From: Nitrospirota bacterium
GTDB lineage: Bacteria; Nitrospirota; CAKKRA01; 9FT-COMBO-42-15
Reading direction: 5' to 3'
Length of the DNA: 9,352 bases
Assembly (NCBI GenBank): GCA_016195585.1
Contig: JACPZJ010000161.1
Coordinates: 1 to 9,352, forward strand
The position numbers were made by a program, and so were the translations under genes. How positions within the stretch are numbered: the stretch's first letter is position 1; each line of letters begins with the position of its first letter. Positions 5,127 to 9,352 of the stretch are shown here, one piece after another. The notes beneath the pieces were generated by a model. That model did no database searches, was not told the DNA's origin, and saw only the letters and a program-made list of their open reading frames with translations.

Positions 5127-7028
5127 TTACTGATATATTACGCTATAAATGGGTATAGACTTATCAACCCCTTTAAAAATTGCATCCCCCACATATTCAA
5201 TAACAACCTTGTGCCTTATAACATTATCATAGTAGGACATGCTTGTCTCGCTGTTTATGCCCTTATCCTCAAATGGCAGGGAGCTTTTCATGTCATCCAC
5301 CACATCCCTGCTTATGGCAATACCGGTGTTATATACAGCCCCGTCCTCATCTACTCCAACGCCGCCAACCATCTTCTTCTTTGGAAATTTTTTATGCACA
5401 TATTCTTTGAAGCTGTCAATCTCCCTTGAACTGGTAAGGCTGTAGGCAAGGGAGTTCAGCATATCATCAAACTCGCCCCAATCCTTTTCCTGCGGCGTGG
5501 ATGCCTTTGTGGCGGAGAGCCTGCCTGCAATATTCACATTTCTGCCGATTACTGTTGTATCCTTTATCCGCTCATCAATCATGAAATTGGCAATGTATGC
5601 CCGTCCTGTGTGGATGCTGATACCCATCTGGTAGTGCGTCTTGCCATCGTCCCTCAACTCCTTTATCCTCTTCTGAATCAGGATCGCTGTGCGGACAGCA
5701 TTCAGGCTGTCGGCCTCCTTTGGAGTGGGGACGCCGTATATTATCATAACGCCGTCGCCGGCAAACTTGTCTATCTTTCCGCCGAATCTGGAGACTATCT
5801 CTGTGATTGGGTCAAAGACCGTGTACAACTGATTTGTAATCTCCTTTTCAGAGAAGCCCCTCTCAGAGGTCTTTGTGAATCCGCGCAGATCTGCAAAGAA
5901 GATGGTTACCTTTCTTGCATCGTTTGTGATAGTGGTTGATTCAGTAAATCTATAAAGGCGGCCTTCTGAAAAGAGCTTGTCCTCCTTTGTCCTTGTAGAT
6001 TCAAGCGGGTAGAGGATGATCTTCTTTTCCATCGCCTTTATTATCTCTGTTCTCTGAAGCCCCTGCACTATGTCTTTAAATGCATTAAAAAGCATGCTCC
6101 AGTTATCAAAGAGCTTTGCAGCATTAATAACAGCAGGGCTTGAAAAGAGCTGTTTTCCAACATCAGCATAGTCAAGGAAGAGATAGTCCATAATATGCCT
6201 GTTAAAGACCATCTTTAGTATGCCGGCCTCTTCCATAAGACGGTTTTCAGGAATCCCTCTCAGGCGCTCCCTGACAAGCTGTATAAGCGGCCTCTCCCTT
6301 TCATCCAGCCCCCTTTTTATACGCTTTTGCAGGATCAAATATATCTCATTAAATGCCTTAAAAGGAAGGGTGTATCTCTTGTTGTATTCAGAGAGGATAT
6401 CCTGCAGGCTGATCCTCCTGATTTCGGTCTCTGTTAAAGGGAACTGGTCATTTATTATGCTCATAATAAGACTGTCATTAAAATTCACGCCGAGGTTAAA
6501 GGCTATCATCCTCTCTGCTGTCTGGGCTGCCTTCTGATAGGAGAGCCTCATGGCTGAGGTTAGAAGGCCGCTCAGCATGGGATGCATCTGATACTTGATA
6601 TTATTCTTGACGCCCCTCTTGTTGAAGTAGTCATTTAGTATCATTGAAAAGTCCTTTGAAAAGGCGAGCCAGAATAGATTGAGTATGCCTGTCCTTCTCT
6701 CTGCCCTGATGACATTAGTTATGATGGTGACAAGGTTATTCATCAGGTCTTTTTCAATGGTCATAATCTGGCCTTCTGCCGCTGTATATGCGCCGGGCTG
6801 GGACTCCCTGCTTGCTATCAGGTTATAGAGATAATGGATGTACTGCTGAGACTGGTTCCGCAATGCAAGAGAGAGCTCTGTATTTATCTCGCCCTCTCCC
6901 TTCTTTATTATATTCTCATCAGGTAGTATAGGCGCGCTGCCGCCAAAGAAATCCTTCATCTCCTCAATGCTGGCGGTGGAGAATCTCAGCATATTCCTGT
7001 CTTTTTCCGATAAATAAAATTCTTCCAT
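5127..7028 (-). CDS. Class III adenylate/guanylate cyclase with unknown helical N-terminus
   Basis: The C-terminal half is a class III nucleotidyl cyclase domain, which makes cAMP (or cGMP) from the triphosphate as a dimer. The metal-binding aspartates are D380 (FFADLRGFT) and D425 (KFAGDGVMIIYG). K421 and D490 occupy the usual adenine-specifying positions, and N499 and R503 (GRNVNIAGRL) the transition-state positions, so activity is expected and ATP is the likely substrate. Between R503 and the usual GxxIS strand (GIAIS, 569-573) lie about 60 extra residues (about 507-567) absent from typical domains. The domain then ends normally (YVGDAIFKGVDKSIPIYSV). Residues 1-360 are helical-looking and soluble, with no recognised sensor and no transmembrane segment. 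The start ATG is 1 nt after the stop of the upstream glycosylase, with a weak AAGGG ribosome site, indicating coupled translation. Confidence 0.93.
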   Translation of the reverse strand: MEEFYLSEKDRNMLRFSTASIEEMKDFFGGSAPILPDENIIKKGEGEINTELSLALRNQSQQYIHYLYNLIASRESQPGAYTAAEGQIMTIEKDLMNNLVTIITNVIRAERRTGILNLFWLAFSKDFSMILNDYFNKRGVKNNIKYQMHPMLSGLLTSAMRLSYQKAAQTAERMIAFNLGVNFNDSLIMSIINDQFPLTETEIRRISLQDILSEYNKRYTLPFKAFNEIYLILQKRIKRGLDERERPLIQLVRERLRGIPENRLMEEAGILKMVFNRHIMDYLFLDYADVGKQLFSSPAVINAAKLFDNWSMLFNAFKDIVQGLQRTEIIKAMEKKIILYPLESTRTKEDKLFSEGRLYRFTESTTITNDARKVTIFFADLRGFTKTSERGFSEKEITNQLYTVFDPITEIVSRFGGKIDKFAGDGVMIIYGVPTPKEADSLNAVRTAILIQKRIKELRDDGKTHYQMGISIHTGRAYIANFMIDERIKDTTVIGRNVNIAGRLSATKASTPQEKDWGEFDDMLNSLAYSLTSSREIDSFKEYVHKKFPKKKMVGGVGVDEDGAVYNTGIAISRDVVDDMKSSLPFEDKGINSETSMSYYDNVIRHKVVIEYVGDAIFKGVDKSIPIYSVIYQ

Positions 7029-7029
7029 A

Positions 7030-7719
7030 TCAGCCCTTTTTGTATTCAGCCATTATCTTTTGCACATCATCCCATGTATATTTTTTATCCGCAGGGTTTC
7101 TCAGAAGATACGCAGGATGAAATGTGGGCATAACCTTTATGCTATCATATAAATAAAACCTCCCGCGCAGGGAGCTTATGCTATCCTTTGTCTTTAGCAG
7201 GGTCTGCGCTGCAAAGGCGCCGAGTGTACAGATAATCTTTGGCTTAATAATTCTCAACTGCTCTTTTAGAAACGGCTCACATGCCTTTATCTCATCCTCA
7301 AGGGGATTTCTGTTATCAGGCGGCCTGCACTTTATTATATTGGCAATATATACATCCTCCCTCTTCAGGCTCATTGCCTCAATGATTTTTGTCAGGAGCT
7401 GTCCTGCCCTGCCTACAAAGGGCATCCCTTCTGTGTCTTCATCCTCACCCGGGGCCTCGCCCACAAACACCAGTTCAGCCTCTTCATTCCCGGAGCCAAA
7501 CACGATATTTTTCCTCTTCTGATGAAGCCTGCATCGTTTGCAGTCGCCAATAAGCTTTCTCACATCATTTAGTGTCTTTGGTTTGGTTTCATTAGCAGGG
7601 GCGAACGGCCGTTCGCCCATATTGTTATGAGATGTTAATGATATAGGGAGTTCATTAATTCCAGTCTCTTTTAGATAGATAAGGTAATCTTTTATGTTAT
7701 TGACTGTTTCTTGATTCAT
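7030..7719 (-). CDS. Uracil-DNA glycosylase, family 4 (iron-sulfur)
   Basis: Family 4 glycosylases excise uracil from DNA after cytosine deamination and carry a 4Fe-4S cluster. The 229 residues show motif GEAPGEDED (88-96), FVGRAGQLL (101-109), the four cluster cysteines C60, C63, C131 and C147 (CKRC, IIKCRPPDNRNP, EIKACEPF), and the HPAYLLRNP motif (201-209). The start ATG 7719 has TTTAGGAT 8 nt upstream. Residues about 34-41 (MGERPFAP) are encoded by a perfect 20-bp palindrome in the variable stretch before the first cysteine, so it is not expected to hurt activity. The gene heads a minus-strand set with the cyclase and is divergent from the ubiB-like gene. Related family 4 members sometimes act as DNA polymerase-like fusions; no such fusion is seen here. 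Confidence 0.95.
   Translation of the reverse strand: MNQETVNNIKDYLIYLKETGINELPISLTSHNNMGERPFAPANETKPKTLNDVRKLIGDCKRCRLHQKRKNIVFGSGNEEAELVFVGEAPGEDEDTEGMPFVGRAGQLLTKIIEAMSLKREDVYIANIIKCRPPDNRNPLEDEIKACEPFLKEQLRIIKPKIICTLGAFAAQTLLKTKDSISSLRGRFYLYDSIKVMPTFHPAYLLRNPADKKYTWDDVQKIMAEYKKG
7598..7618. repeat. Family E perfect palindrome inside the glycosylase gene
   Basis: GGGCGAACGGCCGTTCGCCC (7599-7618) is a perfect 20-bp inverted repeat lying in frame in the glycosylase, read as GERPFAP on the minus strand. The same sequence, with a decayed right arm, lies at 1628-1650. Confidence 0.92.
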
Positions 7720-7736
7720 AAAGCAAATCCTAAATC

Positions 7737-7827
7737 CCCCTCACCCTAACCCTCTCCCTGTCTGCCCCATGTCTGCCGACAGGCAGGGACAGGCAGGCCA
7801 CAAGGGGAGAGGGGATTGTGGCTTGTG
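7737..7827. repeat. Family A palindrome with 41-bp nested doubled D element (filled site)
   Basis: The left arm 7737-7758 and the right arm from 7800 are identical (22 of 22 and 14 of 14) to the empty copy at 5085-5120. The 41 bp between (7759-7799) is a doubled D palindrome: TGTCTGCC twice, then GACAGGCAGG and GACAGGCAGGCC. Downstream GGGGAGAGGGGATTGTGGC (7804-7822) continues homology with the copy at 47-70. Confidence 0.92.
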
Positions 7828-7849
7828 CCTCTCCCGCAAGGGGAGAGGG
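7828..7849. repeat. Partial family A hairpin
   Basis: CCTCTCCC-GCAA-GGGGAGAGG repeats the inner hairpin of family A without the outer CCCTCACCCTAAC arms. It directly follows the longer element and so forms part of a compound array. Confidence 0.8.
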
Positions 7850-7861
7850 AACCTTATTATT

Positions 7862-7898
7862 TCCCCTCCCTTGATGGGAGGGGACAAAGGGGAGGGTG
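7862..7898. repeat. Family C palindrome without insert (empty site)
   Basis: Read on the minus strand, CACCCTCCCCTTTGTCCCC continues to TCCC and directly joins ATCAAGGGAGGGG. It is the empty counterpart of 4993-5047, with the junction between 7876 and 7875. Confidence 0.9.
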
Positions 7899-7921
7899 AA
7901 AATCAGTGTTTGAGGATTTCT

Positions 7922-9352
7922 ATGCCAATCTTCGGAATTGACAAAGGCTACAGGAATATAAAACGTTTCACACAGATACTTGCTGTCTTCGGCGGGTACG
8001 GTTTCAGGGATATTGTAGACAGCCTCCACCTTGAATATATTGTCCGCATCGGCAGGAGATTTGCAAGAAAAAAAGAGGAGAGGCTTGAGAGACTTACCAA
8101 GCCTGAAAGGCTCAGGCTCGCCTTTGAGGAGCTTGGACCAACCTTTATAAAATTCGGCCAGATACTAAGCACAAGACCAGACTTAATCCCACATGAGTAT
8201 ATAGAGGAATTCAAAAAACTTCAGGATGAGGTTCCTCCCTTTTCATTTGAAGAAGTAAAGGATGCCATAGAGGATGAATTTAAAAGGCCTATTAATAAGC
8301 TTTTTGATGAGCTTGATGAGAAGCCGCTTGCCGCTGCATCCATCGCTCAGGTGCACAGGGCAGTATTAAAGAATGGAGATAAGGTTGTATTAAAGGTGCA
8401 GCGGCCAAATATACGGGAGAATATTGAGGCAGACATAGATATACTCTTTAACCTCGCAAGGCTTATTGAGAGCTATATACCAGAGAGCAAATTATATAAC
8501 CCAGCCGGCATTGTTCAGGAGTTTGCAAAGACCATAAGACGTGAGATGGACTTTACAAGGGAAGGTCATAATGTAAACAGGTTCATTGCAAATTTCAAGG
8601 ATGACCCAACTATCAATGCGCCAAAGGTATACTGGGAGCTGACTACAAATAAGATCCTCACAATGGAATATGTTGAGGGGATTAAGATAACAGACTTTGA
8701 CAGGCTTGAGAAGGCAGGACTTGATAAAAAGCAGATTGCCATAAACGGTTCAAGGGCAGTGCTAAAGCAGATTTTTGACTACGGCTTCTTTCAGGGCGAC
8801 CCGCATCCGGGGAATATTCTTGTTAAAGAGGATAATGTAATCGCTGTCCTTGACTTTGGGATGTTTGGAAGGATAGATGAGAAGACAAAGGAGCAGATTG
8901 CAGATGTCCTTGTTGCAATGATTAATAAGGATGCAGATAAAATAGTAAAGACCTTTTTGGAGGTTGGTGTAATTGCTGAGGAGGTCAATATAAGGGAGTT
9001 CAGGCTTGATATAGTAGATTTCTTAGACAGGTATTATGATGTGCCATTGAGCCAGTTGAATCTTACTGAGGTATTAAATGAGATAATCCAGATTGTTGCA
9101 AGACATAGGATAAAGGTAATGCCTGAGGTCATGCTGCTGGTCAAGGCATTGATTACAATTGAAAGCATTGGTAGGGAGCTTGACCCTGATTTTAATATGG
9201 TGGAGCATGCAAGGCCATTTGCAGAAAAGCTGGTAAAGGAGAGGGTAAGCCCGAGGAACATCATTAGAGGCTTAGGGAAGATGACTCAGGAGATAAATGA
9301 GCTTCTGAGGGTATTGCCCAGTGAGACATTACAGATAGTAAGAAAGCTGCGC
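7922..9352 (+). CDS. UbiB/AarF (ABC1/ADCK-like) kinase family protein, partial
   Basis: UbiB/AarF proteins are atypical protein-kinase-like ATPases needed for isoprenoid quinone synthesis or handling at the membrane. The frame is open from ATG 7922 to the window end (477 codons; the family is usually about 550, so the C-terminal membrane helices should lie beyond). The visible family motifs are KFGQ (77-80, in FIKFGQILSTRPDLIP), the Ala-rich nucleotide loop AAASIAQVH (137-145), the ATP-contacting K158 (VVLKVQRP), REMDF (207-211), the catalytic-loop motif QGDPHPGN (291-298) and DFG (311-313). GAGGA lies 5 nt before the ATG. It is divergent from the glycosylase and is the only plus-strand gene. 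The motifs are complete, so an intact gene is likely. Whether it serves ubiquinone or menaquinone cannot be told here. Confidence 0.95.
   Translation, partial: MPIFGIDKGYRNIKRFTQILAVFGGYGFRDIVDSLHLEYIVRIGRRFARKKEERLERLTKPERLRLAFEELGPTFIKFGQILSTRPDLIPHEYIEEFKKLQDEVPPFSFEEVKDAIEDEFKRPINKLFDELDEKPLAAASIAQVHRAVLKNGDKVVLKVQRPNIRENIEADIDILFNLARLIESYIPESKLYNPAGIVQEFAKTIRREMDFTREGHNVNRFIANFKDDPTINAPKVYWELTTNKILTMEYVEGIKITDFDRLEKAGLDKKQIAINGSRAVLKQIFDYGFFQGDPHPGNILVKEDNVIAVLDFGMFGRIDEKTKEQIADVLVAMINKDADKIVKTFLEVGVIAEEVNIREFRLDIVDFLDRYYDVPLSQLNLTEVLNEIIQIVARHRIKVMPEVMLLVKALITIESIGRELDPDFNMVEHARPFAEKLVKERVSPRNIIRGLGKMTQEINELLRVLPSETLQIVRKLR

Larger units (their letters stand above)
7720..7921. other. 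Divergent intergenic region almost wholly made of repeats
   Basis: Of the 202 bp between the divergent glycosylase and UbiB-like genes, about 160 (7737-7898) are A, D and C family palindromes. Only about 17 and 23 nt of unique DNA remain beside the two start codons, enough for ribosome sites (AGGA 7728-7731 minus strand; GAGGA 7912-7916 plus strand) but not promoters. I see no convincing -35/-10 pair. Confidence 0.75.

Noticed and set aside
7730..8029. 99-residue minus-strand open frame upstream of the glycosylase
   Set aside because: Its C-terminal half is translated repeat (PSPLAGEA, RERVRVRG) and its N-terminal part is antisense to the UbiB-like gene.
7948..8214. Minus-strand open frames within 7948-9264
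   Set aside because: They are Ser/Leu-rich antisense shadows of the UbiB-like reading frame, which is open throughout on the plus strand.

Overview
The window looks like chromosome from an uncultivated, probably Gram-negative bacterium of intermediate GC. Coding is dense, Ile ATA and Arg AGA/AGG codons are common, and the intergenic DNA is full of short GC-rich palindromes of the kind abundant in Nitrospirota, Desulfobacterota and related environmental genomes. That placement is an inference with low confidence. I see no rRNA, tRNA, CRISPR, transposase or phage gene.

Layout. Five genes lie on the minus strand, read from right to left: a family-4 (Fe-S) uracil-DNA glycosylase (7030-7719), a class III nucleotide cyclase with an unknown helical N-terminus (5127-7028), a HIT-family Ap4A-type protein (4410-4970), MutS (1651-4413), and a decayed membrane-type sensor histidine kinase (66-1476). 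Glycosylase and cyclase are 1 nt apart, and the HIT gene and mutS overlap by 4 nt. The kinase is broken by a 5' truncation, a homopolymer frameshift and an in-frame TAA. On the plus strand, divergent from the glycosylase, a UbiB/AarF (ABC1) kinase-like gene starts at 7922 and runs off the window with 477 codons visible.

How the genes may work together. The minus-strand set combines DNA repair (uracil excision, mismatch repair) with nucleotide signalling or clean-up (cyclic nucleotide synthesis, dinucleoside polyphosphate turnover). The spacing suggests two translationally coupled pairs. Whether all four form one stress or repair transcript is an inference.

The most unusual content is the repeats. 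At least five palindrome families (called A to E here) fill nearly all spacer DNA and also sit inside genes. mutS carries three in-frame palindromic insertions (residues about 91-120, 154-169 and 861-877), and the glycosylase carries a perfect 20-bp palindrome. Family D, a 19-20 bp palindrome or a 41-bp doubled form, sits exactly at the loop of larger A and C hairpins. Because copies of A and C without D are also present here, the window holds filled-site and empty-site pairs for what looks like hairpin-loop-targeted nested insertion.
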